NCBI RefSeq assembly: GCF_900111245.1
Contig: NZ_FOGO01000020.1
Span: forward strand, 62,001-126,000
Length of the DNA stretch: 64,000 bases
Reading direction: 5' to 3'
Source: Streptomyces qinglanensis
GTDB lineage: Bacteria; Actinomycetota; Actinomycetes; Streptomycetales; Streptomycetaceae
In this document: positions 1 through 10,754 of the stretch, piece after piece
How the letters are laid out: the number at the start of each line of letters is the position of its first letter
How positions within the stretch are numbered: the stretch's first letter is position 1
Made by a program: the position numbers and the translations under genes
Notes under the pieces: generated by a model
Seen by the model: only the letters and a program-made list of their open reading frames with translations
The model's database searches: none
Told to the model about the DNA's origin: nothing

Positions 1-2
1 AT

Positions 3-2700
<2,698 letters not shown>

Positions 2701-2715
2701 CCCCCGAGCGCCCCG

Positions 2716-2748
2716 GCGGCCCGGCACCCTCCCTGGGTGCCGGGCCGC
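2716..2748 (+). terminator. Hairpin terminator of korAB
   Basis: A perfect 14-bp stem (2716-2729 with 2735-2748) closing a 5-nt loop starts 15 bp after the korB stop. There is no long T-tract, as is usual in actinobacteria. Confidence 0.8.
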
Positions 2749-2756
2749 TGTGCGTC

Positions 2757-2812
2757 TTTCGCTGCGTGGCGTTCGCTGCGTGGCGTTCGCTGCGCGCCTT
2801 CCGCTGCGTGGC
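2757..2812. repeat. Four tandem 14-bp repeats
   Basis: Four head-to-tail copies of a 14-bp unit, best GTTCGCTGCGTGGC, at 2757, 2771, 2785 and 2799. Copies 1 and 2 differ at one position; copies 3 and 4 differ from copy 2 at two or three. They lie between the korAB terminator and rarD. No function is evident. Confidence 0.8.
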
Positions 2813-2980
2813 GTGCCGACTGTTCGGACGGCGGCCCTTCCGCCGGGCCCGTATCGCGGCGCCGGCTCCGCGGAGTCCAGCGACAGGACCAAAGCGCGGA
2901 ACGGGAATGACAAGACGGTCGGCTCCCGTTACCTTGCGGAGAGCTTGCACAACACATCCGGGCAGAAGGCAGGGAGGGTC

Positions 2981-3985
2981 ATGCAGACACCGAGTACACA
3001 GCGCACGGGGCTGCTGTTCGGCTTCGCGGCGTACGGGATGTGGGGCCTGCTGCCCCTGTACTGGCACGCACTCTCCGACATCGGTGCGGGAGAAGTCCTC
3101 GCCCACCGCATGGTCTGGTCGCTGCCGACAGCACTGTTGATCCTGGCCCTGCTGCGCCGCTGGTCCTGGGTGACCGCGCTGGTGCGCCAGCCCAAGAAGC
3201 TGGGACTGGTGGTGCTGGCCTCCGCGGTGATCTCGCTCAACTGGGGACTGTTCATCTGGGCGGTCAGCACCGACAAGGTGCTCGAATCCTCCCTCGGCTA
3301 CTTCATCAACCCGCTGGTCTCCATAGCCTTCGGCGTCCTGCTGCTGCGGGAGCGGCTGCGCCTCGCCCAATGGGCCGCCGTCGCCGTCGGTGCCGCGGCC
3401 GTCGTCGTGATGACCGTCGCCTACGGCAAGCTGCCCTGGCTCTCCCTCTGCCTGGCGTTCAGCTTCGCCACCTACGGGCTGATCAAGAAGCACGTCAAGC
3501 TCGACGGAGTGGCCGGCTTCAGCGCGGAGACCGCCGTGCAGTTCCTGCCGGCGCTGGGCTTCCTGCTCTACCTCGGCTCGCGCGGAGAATCGTCCTTCGC
3601 CACCGGCGGACTCGGCACCACGGTGCTGCTGGCCTTCGCCGGGGTGGCGACCGCGCTGCCGCTGATCTTCTTCGGCAGCGCGGCGGTGCGGCTGCCGCTC
3701 TCGACGATCGGGCTGCTGCAGTATCTGGCCCCCGCCTTCATGTTCCTGCTGGGCCTCACCGTCTTCGGCGAGGAGATGCCCCCCGAGCGGTGGGCCGGCT
3801 TCGGCCTGGTGTGGGTGGCGCTGACCATCCTCACCTGGGACGCGCTGCGCAACGCCCGGCGGGGGCGCGCCGAGCTGCGGGCTGCTGCGCTGCGGGCCCG
3901 TGAGGAGACCGCCGCCGCTGCGGCGGCGGCTGCCGCCGGTCCGAGCGGCGCCGGTACGCCCGTCGCGGGGGCTGCCGAGCGCTGA
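2981..3985 (+). CDS. rarD: RarD-type EamA family transporter
   Basis: Membrane protein of the drug/metabolite transporter superfamily, RarD branch (334 residues). It opens with GLLFGFAAYGMWGLLPLYWHA and shows about ten hydrophobic segments in two EamA halves; LESSLGYFINPLVSI around residue 100 and STIGLLQYLAPAFMFLLG around 240 are typical of RarD. The C-terminal 35 residues are Ala/Arg-rich and cytoplasmic. The ATG at 2981 is chosen because AGGGAGGG lies just upstream and the hydrophobic start matches the family; a longer in-frame extension back to 2750 is Arg-rich and unlike a protein. Substrate is unknown for most RarD proteins (chloramphenicol sensitivity in Pseudomonas gave the name). Confidence 0.9.
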   Translation: MQTPSTQRTGLLFGFAAYGMWGLLPLYWHALSDIGAGEVLAHRMVWSLPTALLILALLRRWSWVTALVRQPKKLGLVVLASAVISLNWGLFIWAVSTDKVLESSLGYFINPLVSIAFGVLLLRERLRLAQWAAVAVGAAAVVVMTVAYGKLPWLSLCLAFSFATYGLIKKHVKLDGVAGFSAETAVQFLPALGFLLYLGSRGESSFATGGLGTTVLLAFAGVATALPLIFFGSAAVRLPLSTIGLLQYLAPAFMFLLGLTVFGEEMPPERWAGFGLVWVALTILTWDALRNARRGRAELRAAALRAREETAAAAAAAAAGPSGAGTPVAGAAER

Positions 3986-4012
3986 CCCCGCGGTCGCTCG
4001 CCCCTCCTGGCC

Positions 4013-4036
4013 CGGCGCCCCCTTGCGGGGGCGCCG
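4013..4036 (+). terminator. Hairpin after rarD
   Basis: A 10-bp stem (4013-4022 with 4027-4036) with loop TTGC starts 27 bp after the rarD stop. Confidence 0.7.
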
Positions 4037-4607
4037 CCTCCTCCCCCCTTCGCTGGGTGCCCCCGTCCGTTGTTCGCCTCGGTGCGGCGCCGTTGTCGGG
4101 GGCTTCGCCCCCGAACCCCCGTTGTCCTCGCCGGACGGGCGTTGGGGCGGCTCCGCCCCCCAACAGCCCCCCGCTAGTGGGCTCCGCCCCCTAGGACCCC
4201 CAGCCGCACCCACGCAAACCCTTACGGACCTTGCTCCGGACCTTTCCTTCGGTCCGTCCGGTGCGGGAAAAGTCCTGATGCCGTCCCTCACAGCACAAGA
4301 ACGCTCCCGCAGCCGAAAGGCCCCCGGCGGTTGCCGGATACGGGAGGGGGAGGGAGAAGTGTTGGTGCCTGGGGGTTTCTAAGGGGGCGGAGCCCCCTTA
4401 GCGGGGGGCCGTTGGGGGGCAGCGCCCCCCGACACGACCGCTCGGCGGCAGCCGAAGGACAACGGGGGCGTGCCCCCACGGAGCCGGGCCACCCGCGAAG
4501 GGGATAGCCGAAGGGGCCAGGGGGCGTGCCCCCCACAAGCACCGCACCCCGCGGAGGGGAACGGACCCCGCGAAGACGCCCCCCGCGAAGGGAGTCGCAG
4601 CGGGCCG
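4037..4607. repeat. Gene-free convergent gap with a cluster of GC hairpins
   Basis: About 570 bp without a credible gene between convergent rarD and the ABC permease. It is packed with short GC-rich inverted repeats. The clearest are 4096-4114 (TCGGGGG stem), 4379-4401 (perfect 10-bp stem CTAAGGGGGC, loop GGA) and 4414-4430 (7-bp stem, loop AGC). Variants of GGGGGCGGAGCCCCC recur near 4150 and 4180. The 4379-4401 hairpin is well placed to stop minus-strand transcripts from the ABC operon. Open frames here are Arg/Pro-rich and do not resemble proteins. Confidence 0.6.
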
Positions 4608-5495
4608 TCAGGCTGTTACGTCGCGGCTGGTGAAGGCGGCCCACGCCGCCGAGCCGAAGACCGCCGTGTAGAGGGCCTGGAGGCCCAGGTTCTTCAGGAT
4701 GTCGTCCCAGTAGACGGGGTCCCGCAGCAGATCGGCGAAGCTGAGCCAGTAGTGCGGGAACAGATACGGGTGGAACGCGTCCAGTTGCGGGATGGCGTTG
4801 AGGATCTGCACCGTGATCAGCAGCCCGACCGTGGTGGCCATCGCGGCGATGCCGCTGTTGGTGAGGGACGACACGAACAGGCCGAGGGCCGCCAGGCCGA
4901 GCAGGCCGGCGGCGACCAGCACGGCGATGGCCCCCGCACGCAGCAGTCCCTCCCCGAAGGAGACCGCGGTACCGGACAGCAGGGTGACCTCTCCGGTGGG
5001 GAAGAGCAGCGCCCCGGTCAGCAATGCGGCGACCGCCACCGTCAGTGTCGCCGCGAGGCAGAAGGCCACCACGGTGGTCAGCTTCGCCAGCAGCAGCCGG
5101 GTGCGGCCCGCCGGGGCGACCAGCAGGTAGCGCAAGGTGCCCGCGCCCGCCTCTCCGGCCACCGCGTCCCCGGCGACCACACCGACCGCCATCGGCAGGA
5201 AGAACGGCAGCGTGGCGGCGAGCGAGGTGAAGACCAGGAACAGCCCGTTGTTGGTCACCTGGGAGATGAAGGCAGGGCCCTCCCCGCCGCCGGACCCGAT
5301 CGAGCCGCCGTCGCTGGTCTCGACCTTCACCGCGACCCCGACCAGCACCGGAACGGCCGCCAGCACGCCCAGCAGCGCCAGGGTGCGCCAGCGCCGGAAG
5401 GTGACCAGCAGTTCGCTGCGGAACAGGCCCAGCAGCCACAGCGGCGACACCCGCGGAGCGGACCGTGCGTCGTACACCGGTTCAGCCCGCGACAT
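4608..5495 (-). CDS. ABC-2 type transporter permease
   Basis: Membrane subunit of an ABC-2 exporter (295 residues). One N-terminal membrane segment (residues about 38-56, TLALLGVLAAVPVLVGVAV) is followed by a Gly/Ser-rich periplasmic stretch and five more hydrophobic segments, the last near the C-terminus, as in single-protein ABC-2 permeases. GEAGAGTLRYLLVAPAGRTRLLLAK is the typical cytoplasmic coupling loop. The start overlaps the stop of the ATPase gene by 14 bp, so the two proteins are made together. The substrate cannot be inferred; such pairs export lipids, peptides or drugs. Confidence 0.9.
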   Translation of the reverse strand: MSRAEPVYDARSAPRVSPLWLLGLFRSELLVTFRRWRTLALLGVLAAVPVLVGVAVKVETSDGGSIGSGGGEGPAFISQVTNNGLFLVFTSLAATLPFFLPMAVGVVAGDAVAGEAGAGTLRYLLVAPAGRTRLLLAKLTTVVAFCLAATLTVAVAALLTGALLFPTGEVTLLSGTAVSFGEGLLRAGAIAVLVAAGLLGLAALGLFVSSLTNSGIAAMATTVGLLITVQILNAIPQLDAFHPYLFPHYWLSFADLLRDPVYWDDILKNLGLQALYTAVFGSAAWAAFTSRDVTA

Positions 5496-6444
5496 CGAAG
5501 CCCTCCCCGGTGAGTGAGACGAACACGTCCTCCAGCGACGCCTGCCGTACCCCGAAGGCCCGGACCCGTACTCCGGCCCGGACGAGGGCGGTGTTCAGCT
5601 CCGCGGGGTCGCCCGGCGGCGGATCGCCGCTCAGCTCCTCGCCCGCGGTGCTCAGGTCGGACACCCCGTGCTCCTTCAGCACCCGGGCGGCCTCACCCGG
5701 GTCCGGGGTGGTGACGGTCAGCCGGCCGCGGGCGCCTGCCGACATCTCCGCGACGGTCCCCTGGGTGACCAGTCGGCCGTGGTGCATGACGGCCGTGTGG
5801 GTGCAGACCTGTTCGATCTCGTCCAGCAGGTGGGAGGAGAGGAAGACCGTGCTGCCGTCCTCCGCCAACTCCCGGACCAGCGAGCGGATCTCCCGCATGC
5901 CCTGCGGGTCGAGGCCGTTGGTCGGCTCGTCCAGGACGAGCAGCTCGCGCGGCTGCAGCAGGGCGGCGGCCAGGCCCAGGCGCTGCTTCATGCCCAGTGA
6001 GTAGGCCCGCGCCTTCTTGGCGGCGGCCCCCGAGAGGCCCACCCGTTCCAGGGCCCGGTCCACCCTGGCCGCGCGAGTGCGCGGGTCGGCGGTGGGGTCG
6101 GCGGCGTCGTACCGCAGCAGGTTCGCCCGTCCGGAGAGGAAGCCGTAGAGCGCGGGCCCCTCGATGAGGGCGCCCACCCGGGGCAGCACCCGGCGTCCGG
6201 AGCCGGGCATCGGTTCGCCGAGCAGGTGCGCGGCACCGCCGGTGGGCTGGATGAGGCCGAGCAGCATCCGGATGGTGGTGGTCTTGCCCGAGCCGTTGGG
6301 GCCGAGGAAGCCGAAGACGCTGCCGCGCGGGACGGACAGGTCGAGCGCGTCGACGGCGAGCTGACCACCCCGGTAGCGCTTGGTGAGTCCCTGGGTAGCA
6401 ATCACCGCACCGGTGTCCCCCGCCACGGCGGTCCGCTCGGCCAT
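5482..6444 (-). CDS. ABC transporter ATP-binding protein
   Basis: Cytoplasmic ATPase of the exporter encoded with the downstream permease (320 residues). Walker A is GPNGSGKT near residue 49, the signature is YSLGMKQRL near 148, Walker B is LLVLDEP near 169, and the switch His is in SSHLLDEIEQ near 203. The C-terminal 100 residues form the extra domain typical of ABC-2/drug-resistance type ATPases. It is the first gene of the two-gene unit; a strong hairpin separates it from the LolA-like gene upstream, so it may have its own promoter or depend on partial readthrough. Confidence 0.94.
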   Translation of the reverse strand: MAERTAVAGDTGAVIATQGLTKRYRGGQLAVDALDLSVPRGSVFGFLGPNGSGKTTTIRMLLGLIQPTGGAAHLLGEPMPGSGRRVLPRVGALIEGPALYGFLSGRANLLRYDAADPTADPRTRAARVDRALERVGLSGAAAKKARAYSLGMKQRLGLAAALLQPRELLVLDEPTNGLDPQGMREIRSLVRELAEDGSTVFLSSHLLDEIEQVCTHTAVMHHGRLVTQGTVAEMSAGARGRLTVTTPDPGEAARVLKEHGVSDLSTAGEELSGDPPPGDPAELNTALVRAGVRVRAFGVRQASLEDVFVSLTGEGFDVAG

Positions 6445-6486
6445 CCGTGCCCTGCCCTTCCTCGTCGTGCCGCCGGTGGTTCAGCG

Positions 6487-6527
6487 GGTGCCGGTCGCAC
6501 CGGTGGTTCACCGGTGCGACCGGCACC
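6487..6527 (-). terminator. 19-bp hairpin between the LolA-like gene and the ABC operon
   Basis: A perfect 19-bp stem (6487-6505 with 6509-6527) around loop GTT starts 9 bp after the stop of the LolA-like gene in minus-strand transcription. It could terminate that gene, or protect its mRNA end if the three genes are co-transcribed. Confidence 0.8.
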
Positions 6528-6536
6528 TCGGAGCCG

Positions 6537-7757
6537 CTACTCGGCGCCCACGTGCTCGTCGGCGGCCTTGACCAGACCTTCCTTGGTGACGGCACCGACG
6601 TAGACCTGGCCGTCCTCGGTCATCAGGGCGTTCACCAGCCGGGTGCTGAAGACCCGTCCGGTACCGAAGTCGCCCTTCACCTTGTCGGTGAAGTTGTCCA
6701 GCAGCTCGTCGGCGCGCTTGTCACCGCCCGACTTCCCGCCACCCGGCCCACCGGGCATCCCGCTGTCGAACGTGGCGACCGTGCTCCAGTCGCCCGCCGA
6801 CCCGCCCAGGAGCTCCAGACCGGAGAGTCCGCCGGGGCCCTTGGGGGCCCGCCGGTCGCCGTCCGGCTTCGCCTCGGTGACCTTGGCGTCCTTGGGCGGC
6901 CGGAACGTGAAACTGCTCGCGTCCGGCTTCCCGAAGTCCACCTTGGTGTAGGCCACGTCGATCGCCGGATCGCCGCCCTTCTTCGGGTCGACGGTGAACC
7001 TGAGCGGCAGCCCCTTGTCCGCGTCCACCGCTATGCGGACCGACTCGATCGTGGAGTCGTTCGCTCCCTTGGGTTTGACGACCAGTTGGTAGGCGTCCCG
7101 CCCGGCGACCTTCGCCGTCCCGTCGACGGCCACGGACGTGGACGAGTCGAGGTCCTTCAAGAGCTGCTTCGCGGCCTTCTGCGGGGTTACCGCGTCCGGG
7201 CCTGCCGGCCCGTCGTGCTTCCCCGCATGCCCGGCGCCCTCGGGTGCCTCGGCGTGCCAGGCCGCGTTGCTGCCGCTGTCGTAGGCCCACAGGTCGCGTC
7301 CGCTGTGGACGAGGCTGTACTCGGCGGCGTCCTCCATGATCGAGACGCGCTGCTTGTCGGGGCCGTCGGCGGCGAAGCGCAGGAGATGCTCCCCCGAGGC
7401 CAGCTCGGACAGCTTCTTCCCGGGTGAGGCGTCCGGCTGCGCGGCCTTGCCCTCCACGCCGTCCCCGCCCTCGCCGGCACCGCCGCCGAAGCCGCCGTTC
7501 CCGCCGCCGCTGCCACCGGGCAGCGAGGGCAGGCCGAGATCGGTCTTCACCCGGACGGTGCCGGAGAGCTGGTCGACATCGGACGCGGCCACCTTGGCGA
7601 CCAGTTCCTCCGCCGTGATCTCCGGCAGATCGGGATCGCCGGAGCTGGCGAGCGCAGGTACCAGGCCGACGGTCGCGGCGGCGACCCCGGCGACGGCGAC
7701 CGGTACGGCGTACCGCGCCGCCCTGCGCCGGGGCTTCCTCGGTTGGATCTGTGCCAT
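6537..7757 (-). CDS. LolA-like exported protein (DUF2092/outer-membrane-carrier-like fold)
   Basis: Secreted or membrane-anchored protein of 406 residues. A positively charged start (RKPRRRAAR) and a hydrophobic segment (residues about 15-38, ending ALASS) look like a Sec signal or anchor. The body has the LolA-like beta-barrel pattern of Streptomyces sigma-factor-regulator-type proteins: LSGTVRVKTDLGLP, LWAYDSGSNAAWH near residue 162, AYQLVVKPK near 225, RFTVDPKKG near 260. A Gly-rich insert lies at about 80-100. It sits just upstream of an ABC-2 transporter on the same strand, a recurrent arrangement in Streptomyces; whether it feeds the exporter is not known. The ATG is preceded by GGAGG 12 nt upstream. 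Confidence 0.8.
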   Translation of the reverse strand: MAQIQPRKPRRRAARYAVPVAVAGVAAATVGLVPALASSGDPDLPEITAEELVAKVAASDVDQLSGTVRVKTDLGLPSLPGGSGGGNGGFGGGAGEGGDGVEGKAAQPDASPGKKLSELASGEHLLRFAADGPDKQRVSIMEDAAEYSLVHSGRDLWAYDSGSNAAWHAEAPEGAGHAGKHDGPAGPDAVTPQKAAKQLLKDLDSSTSVAVDGTAKVAGRDAYQLVVKPKGANDSTIESVRIAVDADKGLPLRFTVDPKKGGDPAIDVAYTKVDFGKPDASSFTFRPPKDAKVTEAKPDGDRRAPKGPGGLSGLELLGGSAGDWSTVATFDSGMPGGPGGGKSGGDKRADELLDNFTDKVKGDFGTGRVFSTRLVNALMTEDGQVYVGAVTKEGLVKAADEHVGAE

Positions 7758-8074
7758 CTGTCTGTCCTACCTCCGTGTCGGCGGCGGCTCCGTAGGTCGC
7801 ACTCGTCCACCCCTTGCCGCCATTCTCACCCGAATCGGTGCGGGGTGGTGCTTCCATGGCACCAAATCCTGCGCTCTGCCGCGTCAGCCGTCGGAGGCAC
7901 ATTCCACTACTCCCCCGGGATGACCGTGCTCCGCCTCCGGGTTGGTACCGCACGGGACCGACTCGGGGTCGCGTGCGGGCCGATGCCCGGAATCCCGCGG
8001 TCACGGGCCCGCGAACCGGGGTCCTCCGGTGCCGAGCAGACCGGTGACCCGGGCGGGCCGCCCGGCGCGCAAGG
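7758..8074. other. Intergenic region holding the LolA-like gene promoter; no gene seen
   Basis: 317 bp between two minus-strand genes. No open frame here has protein-like composition. The part near 7758-7900 must hold the leader and promoter of the LolA-like gene, but I cannot pick a convincing -10/-35 pair. The other end carries the hairpin at 8049-8065. Confidence 0.4.
8049..8065 (-). terminator. Short hairpin after the polyprenyl synthase gene
   Basis: A 7-bp GC stem (CCGGGCG at 8049-8055 with 8059-8065), loop GGC, 9 bp after the stop in the minus direction. Short, so only a tentative terminator. Confidence 0.4.
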
Positions 8075-9088
8075 TCAGCCCGCTCGGTCCACCACCGCCG
8101 TGCACAGCCCGGACAGGGCGGCCTTGGCGGCGTTGTCGGGCAGCGGGGCGAGCATCTCGCGGGCCTCGTCGGCGTACCGGACGGTCGCCCGGCGGGCCTG
8201 CTCCAGCGCGGGGTGGACGCGCAGCGCGGCCAGTGCCTCGGCGAGGCGCCCGTCGTCACCGAGGTCGCCGTCGAGCAGCGAGCACAGTTCGCGGTCCTCG
8301 CGGGTCCCGTCCGGGCTCGCCGCACGCGCGCGCAGGTACAGCACCGGCAGGGTGGGGATGCCCTCCCGCAGATCGGTGCCGGGGGTCTTGCCGGACTCGT
8401 GCTCGTCGCTGGCGATGTCGAGGACGTCGTCGGCGAGCTGGAAGGCGACGCCGACCCGCTCCCCGTACTGGGTGAGCACCGAGACGGTCCGCTCGTCGGC
8501 ACCGGACATCATGGCGCCGAAGCGCCCGGCGACGGCGATCAGCGAACCGGTCTTGCCCGCGATCACCTCGAGGTAGTGGTCGATGGCGTCGTGGCCGTCG
8601 GCGGGCCCCGCGGTCTCCATGATCTGGCCGGTGACGAGCCGTTCGAACGCCTGGGCCTGGACCCGGACGGCCTCGGGGCCGAGGTCGGCCAGTATGTGCG
8701 AGGCGCGGGAGAAGAGGAAGTCACCGGTCAGGACGGCGACGGAGTTGTCCCAGTTGGCGTTGGCACTGGGCACCCCGCGCCGCACGTCGGCCTCGTCCAT
8801 CACGTCGTCGTGGTAGAGCGTGGCGAGGTGGGTCAGCTCGACGACGACGGCGGCGGGCACCACCCCGGGCGCATGCGGATCGCCGAACTGGGCCCCCAGC
8901 ATGACCAGCAGTGGCCGGAAGCGCTTGCCACCGGCCCGCACAAGGTGCTGCGCCGCTTCCGTTATGAAGGGGACGTCGCTCTTGGTGGCCTCCATGAGGC
9001 CCTCATCGACGGCCGCCAACCCGGCCAGGACGTCTGCTTCGACAGCCTGGTCCCGCACGCTCAGCCCGAAGGGCCCGACGACGGTCAC
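8075..9088 (-). CDS. Long-chain polyprenyl diphosphate synthase (menaquinone side chain likely)
   Basis: Trans-isoprenyl diphosphate synthase adding isopentenyl units to an allylic diphosphate (337 residues). Both Asp-rich motifs are present: first DDVMDEAD near residue 98, second DDVLD near 226; GGKRFRP near 53 and GDFLFSRA near 123 also fit. The GTG at 9088 (V-TVVGPFGLSVRD) is chosen because GGAG lies about 8 nt upstream and the family starts here; an 18-residue upstream extension lacks support. Close relatives in Streptomyces sit near nuo and menaquinone genes and are thought to make the MK-9 tail. The window also has menG, mqnA, mqnC and a menaquinone-reductase homologue, which supports that role. 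Chain length cannot be measured from sequence alone. Confidence 0.88.
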   Translation of the reverse strand: MTVVGPFGLSVRDQAVEADVLAGLAAVDEGLMEATKSDVPFITEAAQHLVRAGGKRFRPLLVMLGAQFGDPHAPGVVPAAVVVELTHLATLYHDDVMDEADVRRGVPSANANWDNSVAVLTGDFLFSRASHILADLGPEAVRVQAQAFERLVTGQIMETAGPADGHDAIDHYLEVIAGKTGSLIAVAGRFGAMMSGADERTVSVLTQYGERVGVAFQLADDVLDIASDEHESGKTPGTDLREGIPTLPVLYLRARAASPDGTREDRELCSLLDGDLGDDGRLAEALAALRVHPALEQARRATVRYADEAREMLAPLPDNAAKAALSGLCTAVVDRAG

Positions 9089-9471
9089 GAGGGGTACTCC
9101 TGTCTGCGTACGCGGAACGAACGGGTCCGGATCGTGCGGCACCGGTCGGCGCCGTCTCCGGCAGGTGGCTGCACCCGCCCGGCGTTCCCGGTGCTGCGGT
9201 CTTCCTGGTGTGCGGTGTTCTTCAGGTCTTCTCGGCCGGATACCCCTGTCGGCCAGGGGGACCCTCCCGTGGCAGCGTAGCCGGTCACATAACGATCACG
9301 GTCGGCGCCTGCCCCGCGGAACACGCCTGACGCGCCATGCCGGTATATACCGGATCAGGGGCACGGCCCGCATCAGGCGCGTTCCGCGCGGGACGCCCCG
9401 GCGCGATCGGGCCGGTCTTTCGCGGAAACGGGTAGGGCCAGGGCAGGCACCCGACACATAGCCTGACCCCC
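9089..9471. promoter_or_regulatory. Divergent promoter region with a perfect 14-bp palindrome
   Basis: 383 bp between the divergent polyprenyl synthase and fahA genes. A perfect palindrome, CCGGTATATACCGG, lies at 9340-9353, 119 bp before fahA, and looks like an operator core. TAGCCT at 9459-9464 ends 7 bp before the fahA ATG and there is no ribosome site, so fahA may be leaderless. No small gene is seen. Confidence 0.5.
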
Positions 9472-10695
9472 ATGAGTGACAGTGCCCTTTTCGGCCCGGA
9501 CAACCTTCCGTACGGCCTCTTCAGCACCCCGGACCGGCCCGGCCACCGCCGGATCGGCGTCCGGTTCGGCGACGACGTGCTCGACCTGGGCGCCGCGGCC
9601 GCCGCGTTCGGCTCCCCCCACGCCGACGTGCTGCGAGCGCCCTCGCTCAACCCCCTGCTGGCGCTGGGCCGGCCCGGGTGGCAGGAGGTGCGGTCGCGGC
9701 TGCGCGCATGGCTGACCGACGACGCGCACCGCGAGACCGCGGCCCGCCATCTGCTGCCGCTCGCGGAGGTGCGGCTCCACCTGCCGTTCGAGGTCGCCGA
9801 CTACGTCGACTTCTACGCCAGCGAACACCACGCCACCAACGTCGGCCGGATCTTCCGCCCCGACGGCGACGCCCTCACCCCCAACTGGAAGCATCTGCCC
9901 ATCGGTTACCACGGGCGCGCCGGGACGGTCGTCGTCTCCGGCACACCGGTGGTGCGCCCGCAGGGCCAGCGCAAGCCCCCGAACGAGCCGCTGCCCGTCT
10001 TCGGCCCCTCGCGGCGGCTGGACATCGAGGCGGAGGTCGGCTTCGTCGTCGGCGCCCCGAGCCCGCTGGGCGCCCCGGTGGGGATGGCGGGGTTCCGCGA
10101 CCACGTGTTCGGTGTGACGCTGCTGAACGACTGGTCCGCACGTGACCTGCAGGCGTGGGAGTACGTACCGCTGGGCCCCTTCCTGGGCAAGTCGTTCGCC
10201 ACCTCCGTCTCGCCGTGGATCACCCCGCTGGACGCGCTGGACGCCGCACGGGTGGCACCCCCGCGGCGCGACGCCCCGCTGCTGCCATACCTTGACGACG
10301 GGGCCGACGGGGCCGACGGCATCGAGCCGGGCGGGTTCGATCTGCGGATCACCGTGCGGCTCAACGGCCACGTGATCGCCGAGCCGCCGTTCTCCACCAT
10401 GTACTGGACCGCGGCGCAGCAGCTCGCACACATGACGGTGAACGGGGCCTCGCTGCGGACCGGCGATCTGTACGCTTCCGGCACCGTGAGCGGCCCGGAG
10501 CCCGCGCAGCGCGGCTCCCTGCTGGAGCTCACCTGGGGCGGGCGCGAGCCGCTGGAGCTGCCCGACGGGAAGCGGGCCTTCCTGGAGGACGGCGACGAGG
10601 TGGTGCTCACCGCCTGGGCCCCCGGCCCGGAGGGCACCCGCGTCGGCCTGGGCGAGGTCCGCGGGCGGGTGGAGCCCGCCGCCGGCGCCGCCTGA
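9472..10695 (+). CDS. fahA: Fumarylacetoacetase
   Basis: Last enzyme of tyrosine/homogentisate degradation, splitting fumarylacetoacetate to fumarate and acetoacetate (407 residues, the usual full length). The small N-terminal SH3-like domain runs to about residue 110. The catalytic block DYVDFYASEHHATNVGRIF starts near 108 with the reactive His, followed by NWKHLPIGYHGRAG near 137, DIEAEVGFV near 184 (metal ligands), LLNDWSARDLQAWEY near 217 and GPFLGKSFATSVSPWI near 236. No Shine-Dalgarno precedes the ATG and a possible -10 (TAGCCT) lies 7 bp upstream, which suggests leaderless mRNA. Other homogentisate genes are not in the window. Confidence 0.95.
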   Translation: MSDSALFGPDNLPYGLFSTPDRPGHRRIGVRFGDDVLDLGAAAAAFGSPHADVLRAPSLNPLLALGRPGWQEVRSRLRAWLTDDAHRETAARHLLPLAEVRLHLPFEVADYVDFYASEHHATNVGRIFRPDGDALTPNWKHLPIGYHGRAGTVVVSGTPVVRPQGQRKPPNEPLPVFGPSRRLDIEAEVGFVVGAPSPLGAPVGMAGFRDHVFGVTLLNDWSARDLQAWEYVPLGPFLGKSFATSVSPWITPLDALDAARVAPPRRDAPLLPYLDDGADGADGIEPGGFDLRITVRLNGHVIAEPPFSTMYWTAAQQLAHMTVNGASLRTGDLYASGTVSGPEPAQRGSLLELTWGGREPLELPDGKRAFLEDGDEVVLTAWAPGPEGTRVGLGEVRGRVEPAAGAA

Positions 10696-10707
10696 GGCGC
10701 CCGGCAC

Positions 10708-10735
10708 CCGCGTCCGGCACCCGTGCCGGACGCGG
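10708..10735. terminator. Bidirectional hairpin between fahA and recQ
   Basis: A 13-bp perfect inverted repeat (10708-10720 with 10723-10735) 12 bp after the fahA stop and 19 bp after the recQ stop. It can serve both convergent genes. Confidence 0.75.
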
Positions 10736-10754
10736 CGGGCGGCCGCCCGGGCCC

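Noticed and set aside
4037..4607. Mobile element or REP-like element in the hairpin-rich gap
   Set aside because: No transposase, no target-site duplication, no defined ends; such GC palindromes are common between convergent Streptomyces genes.
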